The translations under genes were made by a program, and so were the position numbers. From Chloroflexota bacterium (lineage in GTDB: Bacteria; Chloroflexota; Anaerolineae; J102), in contig PIVW01000014.1 of assembly GCA_003353825.1 (NCBI GenBank), positions 1-30,021 of the forward strand: a stretch of 30,021 bases of DNA, read 5' to 3'. The notes under the pieces are model-generated. The model did no database searches. It worked only from the letters and a program-made list of their open reading frames with translations, and was not told where the DNA came from. Within the stretch, counting starts at the first letter, position 1, and each line of letters starts with the position of its first letter. Below, piece after piece: positions 15,208 to 23,569 of this stretch.

Positions 15208-16158
15208 ATGGTAACCCCGAAACGCCTTTCCATCGCACTCACGTTCCTGTTGTTGGTGCTGCTTTTGTCAGCTTGCGGAACCGCATATCCTGAAACAGCA
15301 GCCGATTCAGATTTCGCTGTCGCCTTTCCGCGTGTTGTCATCCAAATCGATGAAGATGGCACACCATCAGTTGCCGGACTCACCACAGAAACTCTCAAAA
15401 ACCTGACGTTAGGTAATGTTGATTTGACGTGGTTAAGAATGGAACCGCTATTGGTGAAACGGTTCACTGACATGGACCTGCAACATATCGAAGCAATGTA
15501 CAAGGATGATGGCATCTTTGTATTCGCCAATGGCGAAGCTATTCCATTCATCAATTGGTCGGCAGAATCGCTGGGTAATACTACAGCATTAGCGACTGAA
15601 CTGGGTGGCTTGGACCCAACCTTTGCCTCGGCATTGACGACGATTCTGCCCCTTGTTCAGGCCATTGGTATGGATGTAGTCGTACAGTTCCCCGTTGAAG
15701 AAGGCGCCGATGCTGTGGCTATGCGAGCGTTGAGCGATATACCGAAAGCGCCGGCGGAAACCCCCGCCCCCGGTGGCGTTCAACTGACGGTCGAAGTGGC
15801 CTATGACGAAAATGGAACCCCTTCGGTCCCTGGCGCCGGATTCATCCTACAGAGTCTTATGGGTGTCGATCTCAGCCAGTTAGCTTTGCCGCCAGCTCTT
15901 ATAGCTCGGTTGGGCGACGCTGGTGTCTGTGCCCTCACCGTCAGCACGCAGGGTGATGGCCTCTATCTCTTTGTCAACGACAAGGCCCTTCCCAGAATCA
16001 CGTGGAGCCAGGATCAGTTGACGACCGGCGCCGATATTTTGGGTGAACTCTACTTCCCCAACCCTGATGACCCGATTCGCCAGGTCATCAGCACCGTGTT
16101 ACCTGTTCTCAACCAGGCAGATATTGCCTTGGTTCTCATGTTCCCTAACTGTGAATAA
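15208..16158 (+). CDS. Lipoprotein of unknown function with two similar halves
   Basis: The protein is 316 residues from the ATG at 15208, which has GAGGAGGT seven bases upstream. A lipoprotein signal (LTFLLLVLLLSAC, lipid Cys at residue 23) anchors it outside the membrane. Residues about 42-162 and 191-313 are two copies of one domain: DEDGTPSV matches DENGTPSV, GIFVFANGEAIPFINWS matches GLYLFVNDKALPRITWS, and TILPLVQAIGMDVVVQFP matches TVLPVLNQADIALVLMFP. A Pro/Ala linker (PKAPAETPAPGG) joins them. I do not recognise the family. It is transcribed away from pstS across a shared 569-base region, so a link to phosphate supply is possible but unproven. It ends in a clear terminator. Confidence 0.85.
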   Translation: MVTPKRLSIALTFLLLVLLLSACGTAYPETAADSDFAVAFPRVVIQIDEDGTPSVAGLTTETLKNLTLGNVDLTWLRMEPLLVKRFTDMDLQHIEAMYKDDGIFVFANGEAIPFINWSAESLGNTTALATELGGLDPTFASALTTILPLVQAIGMDVVVQFPVEEGADAVAMRALSDIPKAPAETPAPGGVQLTVEVAYDENGTPSVPGAGFILQSLMGVDLSQLALPPALIARLGDAGVCALTVSTQGDGLYLFVNDKALPRITWSQDQLTTGADILGELYFPNPDDPIRQVISTVLPVLNQADIALVLMFPNCE

Positions 16159-16189
16159 CGGTTAGAAACAGGTTTCGATAAAAAATTGT

Positions 16190-16216
16190 CCGGGCCTAAC
16201 AGCCCGGGCTTTTTTT
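16190..16216. terminator. Bidirectional rho-independent terminator
   Basis: CCGGGC (16190-16195) and GCCCGG (16202-16207) form a stem with a six-base loop, followed by seven T's on the plus strand. On the minus strand the stem is followed by ACAATTTTTT, so it can serve the converging lipoprotein and arsenate reductase genes alike. Confidence 0.85.
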
Positions 16217-16222
16217 GTTCCG

Positions 16223-16696
16223 TTAGAGCCTTTTTTGCCCGGAAAACTTCTTGATCAGTCTATCATCGGCATCGCCGCCCCCATCTTCTAACAGGCCGGT
16301 AATGCTTTCCTGGATCTGGTCACGTACCTGTCTGAACACAGCCATCTGCTCTTCTTTGGAACCAGTGGCCTTTTTTGGATCGGCGAAGCCGATGTGAACG
16401 ACTTCACCTTCTTGTAACCACAGGGGACAGTTTTCAGCAGCATCACCACACACAGTGATGACAACATCAAACGGAATGTCTTTATACGCATCGGCGGACT
16501 GTGACCGGCCATCCGAGATATCGATTCCCAGTTCTGCCATTGCTTCGACAGCCAGCGAGTGAACATAACCAGAAGGCTCCGTTCCAGCCGAATAGGCTTG
16601 CCAACGTTCACCCAGATAGTGATTTACCATGCCCTCACCCATCTGGCTACGGCAGGAATTGCCGGTACACAGTATGAGAACGGTCTGTTTCTTCAC
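16223..16696 (-). CDS. arsC: Arsenate reductase, thioredoxin-coupled (LMW-PTP fold)
   Basis: The 157-residue protein opens with the P-loop C10-T-G-N-S-C15-R-S (CX5R), and has the second redox pair C83 and C90 (TVCGDAAENCPLW) and the catalytic Asp in FADPKKATG. Cysteines at about 10, 15, 83 and 90 match the layout of Staphylococcus ArsC, in which arsenate is reduced to arsenite and the disulfide is reset by thioredoxin. This favours arsenate reductase over a plain tyrosine phosphatase. The start is GTG with AGGA eight bases upstream. No arsenite pump or ArsR repressor is adjacent, but the phosphate transporter next door can admit arsenate, which may explain the location. Confidence 0.88.
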   Translation of the reverse strand: MKKQTVLILCTGNSCRSQMGEGMVNHYLGERWQAYSAGTEPSGYVHSLAVEAMAELGIDISDGRSQSADAYKDIPFDVVITVCGDAAENCPLWLQEGEVVHIGFADPKKATGSKEEQMAVFRQVRDQIQESITGLLEDGGGDADDRLIKKFSGQKRL

Positions 16697-16755
16697 AAGC
16701 TTTTCCTAATGAATAAGGACGGTGAAACAGGATATTGTGTGGTCTTGGAAAAGCA

Positions 16756-16824
16756 CGTGGTGCGTGGTGCGTGGTGCGTGGTGCGTGGTGCGTGGTGCGT
16801 GGTGCGTGATGCGTGATGCGTGGT
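16756..16824. repeat. CGTGGTG heptamer array
   Basis: Seven units CGTGGTG, then two CGTGATG, then CGTGGT, in unbroken 7-bp register. It lies just upstream of the arsenate reductase gene. The same unit recurs at 23343-23391 and 25619-25646 and is always between genes. Confidence 0.95.
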
Positions 16825-16982
16825 TCATTCTGCCGAGTTTGCATCTTTACACATCCAAGTTTGCGATTGCGAACAGAACCAAAGATCAATGACTAAAGAT
16901 TAAGGGTTCCTCTACCATTCGTCCTTAATCTTCAATCCTCAGAACATCAATTTGTAAAGATGTGGGACGCTGATTCTGAACC
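16822..16982. repeat. 161-bp element with symmetrical inverted ends
   Basis: The left arm starts GGTTCA (16822-16827) and has CATCTTTACA 14 bases later (16842-16851). The right arm is the mirror image, TGTAAAGATG (16953-16962), 14 bases, then TGAACC (16977-16982). Inside, AAGATTAAGG (16896-16905) pairs with CCTTAATCTT (16923-16932). This could be a non-coding mobile element or a large hairpin. I see no target duplication. It fills most of the 319-base gap between the arsenate reductase and nadB. Confidence 0.5.
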
Positions 16983-17015
16983 ACGCCGAATTCTCGAACC
17001 TAAGACGCCGCCTGA

Positions 17016-18584
17016 TTACTCGCGATAATGACAGCCCATGCTACGCTTGTTGTGCCAGGCCGCCAGCGTAACAATCAGAGCCACGCGCGCTGCATTGCGT
17101 ACGCCAATCAAGCCATCGCTTAGCTGTGTCGTCCTGTAGAAATCTTCGATCTCAGTTTCGAGATGGCGCAGTTCATGGATGGCACGCTCCAGACGATGGG
17201 TGGTTCGTACAAGCCCAACATAGTTCCACATGATATGCTTAATGGAACTCATGTCCTGGCTGATCAGGGCCGGGTCAGGTTCGATATCGCCCACGTCATA
17301 CCAGGGTGGAAGGTCTCCAGAAGCATGGAGTGGGGTGCTCGCCACATGTTTGCCAATGTGTTCGGCAGCTCGGCAGCCCCACACAAGCCCCTCTAACAAA
17401 GATGTGCTGGCCAAGCGATTGGCGCCGTGTACACCGGTACAGCTGACTTCACCGATAGCATAGAGATTTTGCGTGGTCGATTGGCCCCATGTATCCACCC
17501 AGACACCGCCACAGGCATAGTGGGCGGCAGGTACCACAGGCGCCAAATCTTTAGTGATGTCAACGCCAAACTCCAAACAACTCTGATAGATGTTGGGAAA
17601 ATGGTTGAGGATCTCAGCGCTGGAGATGTATGAACGCAGGTCGAGATAGACACTACGTTCACCCAGTCTTAACATCTCGTGGTGAATGCCGCGGGCGACC
17701 ACATCGCGCGGCGCCAGATCCTTCCACTCGGGCGCGTAATGCTGCATAAATGGTTCGCCATCACTGTGACAAAGGCGTGCGCCTGCGCCGCGCACAGCCT
17801 CGGAAATCAGAAAGTGCGGTGCGTGTCGGTGATGGAACGTGGTGGGATGAAATTGGACGAACTCCGTGTTGATCACCCTCGCCCCTGCCCGGTAAGCCAT
17901 GGCGAGACCATCTCCCCGGGCCCCCTCCGGATTGCTGGTTCTCAGATAGATCTGCCCGAGACCGCCCGTTGCCAACACCGTCAATTTGGCAAGACAACGC
18001 AACACCCTGCCACCGACCTGATCGTAAACATAGGCACCCACAACCTTGCGCCGCTCGTAGACACTTAAACGGTCGAGACCATGATGGGAAGGTGTGAGCA
18101 GATCGACAGCCGTATGGCCGGTCAACAGATGAATATTGGGGTGATCTGCCACAGCCTGGATCAGAGCGATCTCGATGGCTTTGCCGGTGGCGTCGGCAGC
18201 ATGGGCGATGCGTGGTTGCGAATGTCCCCCTTCGCGCACCAACGACAAACTGTCTTCCCCTTCCCTATCAAATTCGACATTCACGCGCTCAAGCAAAATC
18301 CGCTCGAAAGCCTGTGGGCCCTGTTCGGCAAGGAGTTTGACAGCTTGAGGGTTGCAGTGGCCGGCGCCAGCGCGCATGACATCTTCTGCCAGTGCAGCGG
18401 GAGAGTCTTCGCGCCCGCGATAAATGATACCGCCCTGAGCATAGTAGGTGTTGCAGTCTCGCGCTTCGCTGGCTCGGGTAACTAGCACTATGTGTATACC
18501 GGCATCGGCTAGTTCCAGTGCGGCTGTACAGCCAGCGATGCCACTGCCGATGATGAGAACGTCACTTGTAATGGTGTCAGACAT
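17016..18584 (-). CDS. nadB: L-aspartate oxidase
   Basis: The 522-residue flavoenzyme has the FAD-binding Rossmann motif at the N-terminus (DVLIIGSGIAGCTAALELAD), followed by the NTYYAQGGI segment. The succinate-dehydrogenase/NadB active-site stretches are FVQFHPTTFHH and FLISEAVRGAGARL. The C-terminal FAD motif is PAAHYACGGVWVDTWG then NLYAIGEVSCTGVHGANRLA. It oxidises aspartate to iminoaspartate, the first step of NAD synthesis. It is the last of nadC-nadA-nadB, 127 bases after nadA, and probably on the same transcript. The length is normal. The ribosome binding site is weak (GAG nine bases upstream). Confidence 0.96.
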   Translation of the reverse strand: MSDTITSDVLIIGSGIAGCTAALELADAGIHIVLVTRASEARDCNTYYAQGGIIYRGREDSPAALAEDVMRAGAGHCNPQAVKLLAEQGPQAFERILLERVNVEFDREGEDSLSLVREGGHSQPRIAHAADATGKAIEIALIQAVADHPNIHLLTGHTAVDLLTPSHHGLDRLSVYERRKVVGAYVYDQVGGRVLRCLAKLTVLATGGLGQIYLRTSNPEGARGDGLAMAYRAGARVINTEFVQFHPTTFHHRHAPHFLISEAVRGAGARLCHSDGEPFMQHYAPEWKDLAPRDVVARGIHHEMLRLGERSVYLDLRSYISSAEILNHFPNIYQSCLEFGVDITKDLAPVVPAAHYACGGVWVDTWGQSTTQNLYAIGEVSCTGVHGANRLASTSLLEGLVWGCRAAEHIGKHVASTPLHASGDLPPWYDVGDIEPDPALISQDMSSIKHIMWNYVGLVRTTHRLERAIHELRHLETEIEDFYRTTQLSDGLIGVRNAARVALIVTLAAWHNKRSMGCHYRE

Positions 18585-18601
18585 GGTTTGCTCTCAGAAG
18601 A

Positions 18602-18702
18602 TGAGACCCGTCCTGCTATCCTGAGCAAATGCGAAGGATCTCATGCGGTTTGGCTGCGATTTAGTGGCTTAGGGCTTGCTTCGCTTCACTTGCAATGACA
18701 TG
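18602..18702. repeat. Interspersed palindromic sequences in the nadA-nadB gap
   Basis: ATCCTGAGCAAATGCGAAGGAT forms a small imperfect hairpin, and further on GCTTGCTTCGCTTCACTTGC then AATGAC reads on the other strand as a GTCATTGCAAG..GAAGCGAAGC sentence. Very similar words are scattered through many Chloroflexota and other genomes as short intergenic repeats (from memory). It could help separate nadB from nadA expression. Confidence 0.35.
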
Positions 18703-18711
18703 TCGGGGGAG

Positions 18712-19782
18712 TTACCCAATTGCCAGCATTCTCTCCACTGATTTAAGTGCACGCATGCGGATGTGTTCAGGAACGGTTATCTCATACTGCATGAATTTGA
18801 GGGCGTCGCGCGTATCTTCCAACGTGATCTGGTTCATGTGCGGGCAACGTACGCTGCACAAACCCAACATCTCCTTGTCACGGTTCTCGGCGGCGATGTT
18901 CTCGCCCATGGCGCATTCGGTAAGAATGAGGTAACGAGGGGCATCGGTCTTCTGCACGTAATTGATCATGGCGGAGGTGCTACCGGCGAAATCAGAAGCA
19001 GCGACGACTTCGGGGCTACACTCGGGATGGGCGAGGATCGCGACATCGGGAAACTGAGCCCGAACGTTTTCGATATCCCGCACGGTAAACTGCTCGTGTA
19101 CCTCGCAACGTCCATTCCAACCGACCATCTGATAATCAACATCAGTTGAAAACTCGATCTTAGACTGAGACACCACGGTGGGCAGGATGATGTGTTTACC
19201 AGTTTCCTGGGCGACATTACGGGCCAAGTATTCATCTGGCACAAAAATAACGGTGTCAGCGTCAAGTGATTCCACCACGGCCGTGGCGTTGCCTGAAGTA
19301 CAACAGATATCGCACTCGGCTTTCACGTCGGCATAGGTATTGACATAGGTGACAACAGGTACTCCGGGAAAGCGTGCCTTGATCCGGCGTACATCTTCGG
19401 CAGTGATGCTGGCCGCAAGGGAACAACCCGCTTTGTCGGATGGGATCAGCACTGTCTTTTCGGGGTTCAGGATTTTGGCCGTTTCTGCCATGAATTCCAC
19501 ACCGCAAAAGACGATCACATCCTTGTCGGTCTGCGCTGCCAGACGGCTCAGTTGCAGCGAATCTCCGACGAAGTCTGGGATGGAGTTGTAAAGTGTCGGT
19601 TCCATATAGTTGTGCCCCAGAATCACAGCATTGCGTGCGATCTTGAGCTCGTTGACCTCATGCGCGACCTCCGCTTTGATACGTAACTCGACATCAGGCA
19701 CGATATCATAGAGTTTGGCTTTTAGATCTTCGTAAATTTGGTCTGCGGTCATGGTTGTCCGGTTGAGGGTTGGGTTGGACAC
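18712..19782 (-). CDS. nadA: Quinolinate synthase
   Basis: The protein is 356 residues from the GTG at 19782, which has AGGAG seven bases upstream; the longer frame to 19815 begins with a heptamer-repeat-like stretch and has no ribosome binding site. NadA joins iminoaspartate and dihydroxyacetone phosphate using a 4Fe-4S cluster. The signature parts are present: ILGHNYMEP, FCGVEFMAETAKILNPEKTV, AGCSLA, YVNTYADVKAECDICCTSGN, HPECSPEV, TECAMGENI and LCSVRCPHMNQI. The cysteines in FCGV, ECDICC and RCPHM include the cluster ligands. It lies 29 bases after nadC, between it and nadB, in a compact pathway operon. Confidence 0.96.
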   Translation of the reverse strand: MSNPTLNRTTMTADQIYEDLKAKLYDIVPDVELRIKAEVAHEVNELKIARNAVILGHNYMEPTLYNSIPDFVGDSLQLSRLAAQTDKDVIVFCGVEFMAETAKILNPEKTVLIPSDKAGCSLAASITAEDVRRIKARFPGVPVVTYVNTYADVKAECDICCTSGNATAVVESLDADTVIFVPDEYLARNVAQETGKHIILPTVVSQSKIEFSTDVDYQMVGWNGRCEVHEQFTVRDIENVRAQFPDVAILAHPECSPEVVAASDFAGSTSAMINYVQKTDAPRYLILTECAMGENIAAENRDKEMLGLCSVRCPHMNQITLEDTRDALKFMQYEITVPEHIRMRALKSVERMLAIG

Positions 19783-19811
19783 GGATGCTCTCCTGGTGCG
19801 TGGTTCGTATT

Positions 19812-20669
19812 TCATTTAGCTGTTGATATGGTTCCAAGTTCAAGACTTATGTCAAGGGCAATCACTGAATGGGTGAGCGAGCCGACTGAGATGTAATCGA
19901 CGCCTGTGGCGGCAATGGCGGCTACGGTCTGCAAGGAGACATTACCTGAAGCTTCCAGGGGTGTTCTGCCTGATGTCAGGGCCACAGCTTGTCGCATGGT
20001 TTCTGTATCCATATTATCCAACATGATGCGGTCTACAGATAGTTTCAGAGCTTCCTTTAATTCATCCAGGTTTGTCACTTCCACTTCGATAGGACGGTGG
20101 CGCACATCTCCCTGGCGGATACGCTCGACTGCTGCCGTGATCCCCCCCACTGCTGCGATATGATTGTCCTTGATCATGGCCATGTCGTAGAGGCCGAAGC
20201 GGTGATTTTGCCCTCCGCCAAGCTCGACCGCCCATTTATCCAGCACCCGTAAACCAGGCATAGTCTTACGCGTGTCGAGGATGACTGCGTTCGTGCCGGC
20301 GACTGCATCGACATAGCGGCGTGTGGCTGTGGCGATGCCTGACATACGCTGCATGAAGTTAAGAGCAACACGTTCGCCGGTGAGTATGGCACGCCCGTTG
20401 CCCCGGACCCAGGCAAGATCTTCACCGCGTTCGACGCGATCGCCATCAGCCGCGCTGGATTCGAATTCGATATCCGGTTGCAGGGCCCGAAACACGCGTT
20501 CGGCAACTACCAGCCCGGCGACAACACCAGAAGCTTTTGCCAGAAAACGACCTTCATGCCGGGCATCGGCGGTGATCGTATACATCGAGGTGACATCGCC
20601 ATCCCCGATATCCTCGGCCAGGGCACTGGCAATGATATCGTCAATTTGCTGCAAGATCGTTTCATGCAT
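19812..20669 (-). CDS. nadC: Nicotinate-nucleotide pyrophosphorylase (quinolinate phosphoribosyltransferase)
   Basis: The 285-residue enzyme converts quinolinate and PRPP to nicotinate mononucleotide. The N-terminal half has AEDIGDGDVTSMYT and ALNFMQRMSGIATATRRYVD. The barrel domain has the conserved ILDTRKTMPGLRVLDKWAV, GGGQNHRFGLYDMAMIKDNH, IEVEVTNLDEL, RIMLDNMD, LEASGNVSL and VDYISVGSLTHS, which together line the quinolinate and PRPP site. It is first in the nadC-nadA-nadB set. The region upstream (20670-20850) shows no clear operator that I recognise. Confidence 0.97.
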   Translation of the reverse strand: MHETILQQIDDIIASALAEDIGDGDVTSMYTITADARHEGRFLAKASGVVAGLVVAERVFRALQPDIEFESSAADGDRVERGEDLAWVRGNGRAILTGERVALNFMQRMSGIATATRRYVDAVAGTNAVILDTRKTMPGLRVLDKWAVELGGGQNHRFGLYDMAMIKDNHIAAVGGITAAVERIRQGDVRHRPIEVEVTNLDELKEALKLSVDRIMLDNMDTETMRQAVALTSGRTPLEASGNVSLQTVAAIAATGVDYISVGSLTHSVIALDISLELGTISTAK

Positions 20670-20850
20670 GAGCTGTTGTGGTCCTGAGAGGGTTAGCCAT
20701 CAACCCCTATTGTAACATGGGTTTACTACTCGGGTAGAGCGGTCGTGTACGCGCTTGACAGCCAATGCCGTGTTTCCTTAACTACGGCCAAGCACAACTG
20801 CCGTGCATCGTCCCAGAATTGTATGATAATAGCCATAGTCGAAGCATACC

Positions 20851-21072
20851 ATGGATGATTACTTCGCCAGCAATCCTGCCTACCGGGCCGCCTTTGACCT
20901 GCTGTAGTTCGGTTATTTCGAGCCGTCGACCCCTGGATATGATTTCGTACGTGACATGGCAGAAGAAGCCATGGCTGCTATCGTCGATGGCGCCGAAGTT
21001 CCGGCCACGCTGGATGAACTGACGGCAGACGCCAACGAGAATCTGGCTGAGCAGCTAGAACGAATCGGGTAA
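20851..21072 (+). pseudogene. 3' remnant of an extracellular sugar-type solute-binding protein
   Basis: One plus-strand frame reads DDYFASNPAYRAAFDLL, then an in-frame TAG (20905-20907), then FGYFEPSTPGYDFVRDMAEE and onward through VPATLDELTADANENLAEQL to a TAA at 21070-21072. This is the C-terminal pattern of family-1 ABC sugar-binding proteins: an NPAY..AFDLL.YG.FEP segment, then EEAMAAI, then a TLDELTAEAN tail. No signal peptide or N-terminal domain remains, and upstream DNA to 20700 shows no related frame. The gene body has been lost and the tail has acquired a stop codon. A hairpin terminator still follows it. No transporter permease or ATPase partner is nearby. Confidence 0.75.
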
Positions 21073-21100
21073 GAACCATGGTTTTTGTTGCATAAAACGA

Positions 21101-21126
21101 CCCCAGAGAAAATCCTCTGGGGTTTG
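21101..21126 (+). terminator. Terminator hairpin after the binding-protein remnant
   Basis: CCCCAGAG (21101-21108) pairs perfectly with CTCTGGGG (21115-21122) across a six-base loop, followed by TTTGTTATT. It is placed 28 bases after the remnant's stop, as the original gene's terminator would be. The rest of 21127-21339 shows nothing. Confidence 0.7.
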
Positions 21127-21339
21127 TTATTCAAGATTCATAGTATATTTAGCGACAAGACTGTTAATCGCGTTCTACCTAACTGTGTTGGACCGGACCA
21201 ACCATCATACCTAGTATAATCTCACTCTATTGTAGACAAGACGCCTCTATCTCGGCAAACATCCTGCTCTGAGTATCTGCCACAACACGGATTCGTACAG
21301 GTATGTCCATGCAAGCTAAGTCCAAATCACACGTTGTAG

Positions 21340-22299
21340 TTACTTCTCTAACAGCTCACGTACATAATAAATCGGCTTATTCTGGCTTTCGTAGTACGTG
21401 CGTACCACCATCTCACCCAGCAAACCCATGGCGATCATCTGCACACCGATCATGATAAGCAGAACAGATAACATCAGCAAGGGCCGGTTACCGATATCTT
21501 GCCCCCCAATAAATTTCACCAGCGTGAGATAGAAGCCAATGAGTACGCCCGCAAAGGAGGAGAGCATGCCGATGCCGCCGAATACATGGATGGGCCGGGT
21601 GCCATAGCTGAGCAGGAAGTAGACAGTGATCAGGTCGAGGATCACGCGAAAAGTGCGGGTGATCCCATACTTGGAGGCGCCGAATTCCCTGGCGCGATGA
21701 TTGACCGGCACCTCGGCCACGCGTACCCCCATCCAACTGGCCACGGCCGGGACAAAGCGGTGCAACTCACCATATAAGTGCGTGTTCTTGACGACCTCAC
21801 TGCGATAGGCCTTCAGCGAGCAGCCGTAATCGTGCAAATGCACACCCGTACTGCGAGAAATCAGGCGATTGGCGATGATGGAAGGAAGGCGTCGACTTAA
21901 AAACGTGTCTTTACGATCCACACGCCAGCCACTGACGATATCGTAGCCCTCATTGATTTTTTCCATGAGTAAAGGGATATCGGCCGGATCGTTCTGTAAA
22001 TCAGCATCGATTGTGAACACGACCTCTCCTCGGGCGAGGTCGAAGCCGGCGGCGAATCCAGCTGTCTGGCCGAAATTGCGTCGGAGCTGGACGATTCGCC
22101 AGTGATCGTCCTGTTCGTATATGGCCTTGAGCTTAGCGTAGCTTGCGTCGGTGCTACCATCATCGATAACGATCACTTCATATGTAGCGCCATAGTCATG
22201 CAACGCTTCTGTTATCTGACGGTAAAGTTCATCGATCGATTCCTCTTCGTTATAAAGAGGTATGACGATTGAGATAGCGATTGGATTGGGATCAGACAT
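21340..22299 (-). CDS. GT2 glycosyltransferase, polyprenyl-phosphate sugar type (GtrB/ArnC/DPM1-like)
   Basis: The 319-residue protein has a cytoplasmic GT-A domain: IPLYNEEESIDELYRQI, then DDGSTD, then the metal-binding DADLQNDP, then RRLPSIIANRLISRSTG and DYGCSLKAY. Two C-terminal membrane segments (about residues 230-258 and 270-295) follow. This layout belongs to enzymes that move a sugar from a nucleotide to polyprenyl phosphate for use outside the cell. Its ATG overlaps the stop of the upstream membrane-protein gene by eight bases (ATGTCTGA), so the two are coupled; an ATG at 22323 is also possible. The GT39 enzyme nearby is the kind that uses such lipid-linked sugars. The sugar itself cannot be told. 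Confidence 0.9.
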   Translation of the reverse strand: MSDPNPIAISIVIPLYNEEESIDELYRQITEALHDYGATYEVIVIDDGSTDASYAKLKAIYEQDDHWRIVQLRRNFGQTAGFAAGFDLARGEVVFTIDADLQNDPADIPLLMEKINEGYDIVSGWRVDRKDTFLSRRLPSIIANRLISRSTGVHLHDYGCSLKAYRSEVVKNTHLYGELHRFVPAVASWMGVRVAEVPVNHRAREFGASKYGITRTFRVILDLITVYFLLSYGTRPIHVFGGIGMLSSFAGVLIGFYLTLVKFIGGQDIGNRPLLMLSVLLIMIGVQMIAMGLLGEMVVRTYYESQNKPIYYVRELLEK

Positions 22300-23326
22300 A
22301 GTTATTTTGACCAGAGGGGTCATCGGCGACTTCTACAGAGTTGGGGATCGGTTGAGTATGGGGATGGGGTCGCCGGGTTGGCGAACGTACGCTGCGCAAA
22401 AGAAGCATTAGCCCGCCTATCAGACCGGTAGCCACTGTCACAGCATAGATGATCACAGACATGGCAAAGGCTGTCTCGGCGGGCACTCCGATCTGGGTAA
22501 ATAGCCCAACATAGCTCAATTCACGCACACCAATGCCACCGAAAGAAGGCAATAAAAGGGCCAGTGAGACCAATGGCACAAAGACAAGATAATCGACTAG
22601 AGAGGCTTCGACACCTAAGGATAGACCGGCGGTGACGTTGACAAGAATCCAGACGAGATTGAAAACTAAAGATGCAAAAAGGGCCTTGGTCAGGGTGCGT
22701 CTATCATAGCCTTGCAGAGCAACATAGAGCGGTTTGATCCAGCTCAAATGCTGCAGACGCGTGCGTAACCCAAGCGGAAGCAATGCAAATAAGCGCTGCT
22801 GGATCCAACGTACCCAGCGCTCCTGGCGCAACAGCCAGAATCCCCCCGCAGCTGCGAAGAATACGACAAGGATGAATACACTGATCCAAATAGATATCTC
22901 GTCCCCGGCAAAGGGAATGGCTACGACCCCAAGTGCCAACAAAACCAGTATGCCCAAAAACCGATCCAGGATCACTGTGCCTGCCGCGCTTCCAGCCTCT
23001 GATGTATATTGGGCGAGATAAACAGTGCGTATCACATCTCCACCAAACCCGGTTGGAAGTAGCGTGTTGAAGAAGGCGCCAATGAAATACCATTGCGAGA
23101 GCAATCGGAAAGGAACGATCAATCCCAGGGCATCCAGCAAGATCTTCCATCGTTCGGCCCGTAGCAGGATGCTCGAGGCAAAGAGCAAGAAGGTAGCAAG
23201 GAGCCACCAACGATTGGCCGAAACCAGATCGTTGCCAAGGGCCCTGATATCTATCTGCGTGAGCAGGATGGCGATAAGGCCGACGCTGACCGCGATTTTG
23301 AGAAAGGTTTTGAAGTGCTTTTTCAT
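22292..23326 (-). CDS. Lysylphosphatidylglycerol synthase-type membrane protein (UPF0104)
   Basis: The protein is 344 residues with about eight membrane segments and the family signatures RAERWKILLDALG, FIGAFFNTLLPTGFGGDVIR, VILDRFLGILVLLALG and PSFGGIGVRELSYVGLF. It matches the membrane half of MprF-like proteins but lacks the soluble aminoacyl-transferase domain, so it cannot make lysyl-PG by itself. Such stand-alone proteins often sit with GT2 enzymes and are thought to move lipids or lipid-linked sugars. The C-terminus is a basic, proline-rich tail. The ATG at 23326 and the GTG at 23338 are both possible starts, neither with a good ribosome binding site. It is co-transcribed with the GT2 gene and divergent from the GT39 gene. 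Confidence 0.88.
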   Translation of the reverse strand: MKKHFKTFLKIAVSVGLIAILLTQIDIRALGNDLVSANRWWLLATFLLFASSILLRAERWKILLDALGLIVPFRLLSQWYFIGAFFNTLLPTGFGGDVIRTVYLAQYTSEAGSAAGTVILDRFLGILVLLALGVVAIPFAGDEISIWISVFILVVFFAAAGGFWLLRQERWVRWIQQRLFALLPLGLRTRLQHLSWIKPLYVALQGYDRRTLTKALFASLVFNLVWILVNVTAGLSLGVEASLVDYLVFVPLVSLALLLPSFGGIGVRELSYVGLFTQIGVPAETAFAMSVIIYAVTVATGLIGGLMLLLRSVRSPTRRPHPHTQPIPNSVEVADDPSGQNNYV

Positions 23327-23342
23327 GGTGGATTTCACGTAC

Positions 23343-23391
23343 CGTGGTGCGTGGTGCGTGGTGCGTGGTGCATGGTGCGTGGTGCGTGGTG
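23343..23391. repeat. CGTGGTG heptamer array
   Basis: Seven units in exact register, six CGTGGTG and one CATGGTG. It lies immediately upstream of the LPG-synthase-type gene, in the 243-base gap it shares with the divergent GT39 gene. The rest of the gap (23392-23569) has only a CTCTGCG..CTTTGCGG phrase common between genes and no visible gene. Confidence 0.95.
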
Positions 23392-23569
23392 GGATTTAGA
23401 CGTGCTGTTCCTCGTGAAACCCTATGTTTTCCTCTGCGCTCTCTGCGTCCTTTGCGGTTAATAGGCTTGTTTCAGTGGACTCATTTCTTATTTCCAAGAT
23501 GTTGAAAGTCGGTGCGAAACCATAGCCGGATTTCGCAGTTCCCTGAACGATAGCCTAAAATGGCAGTTC

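Noticed and set aside
15117..15554. 145-codon minus-strand frame
   Set aside because: It is antisense to the duplicated-domain lipoprotein, which has a strong ribosome binding site, a lipobox and internal repeats.
16756..16824. Heptamer array as a CRISPR
   Set aside because: The units are 7 bp and contiguous with no unique spacers, and there are no cas genes.
20765..21022. 85-codon plus-strand frame
   Set aside because: It is out of frame with the solute-binding-protein remnant that explains the same DNA.
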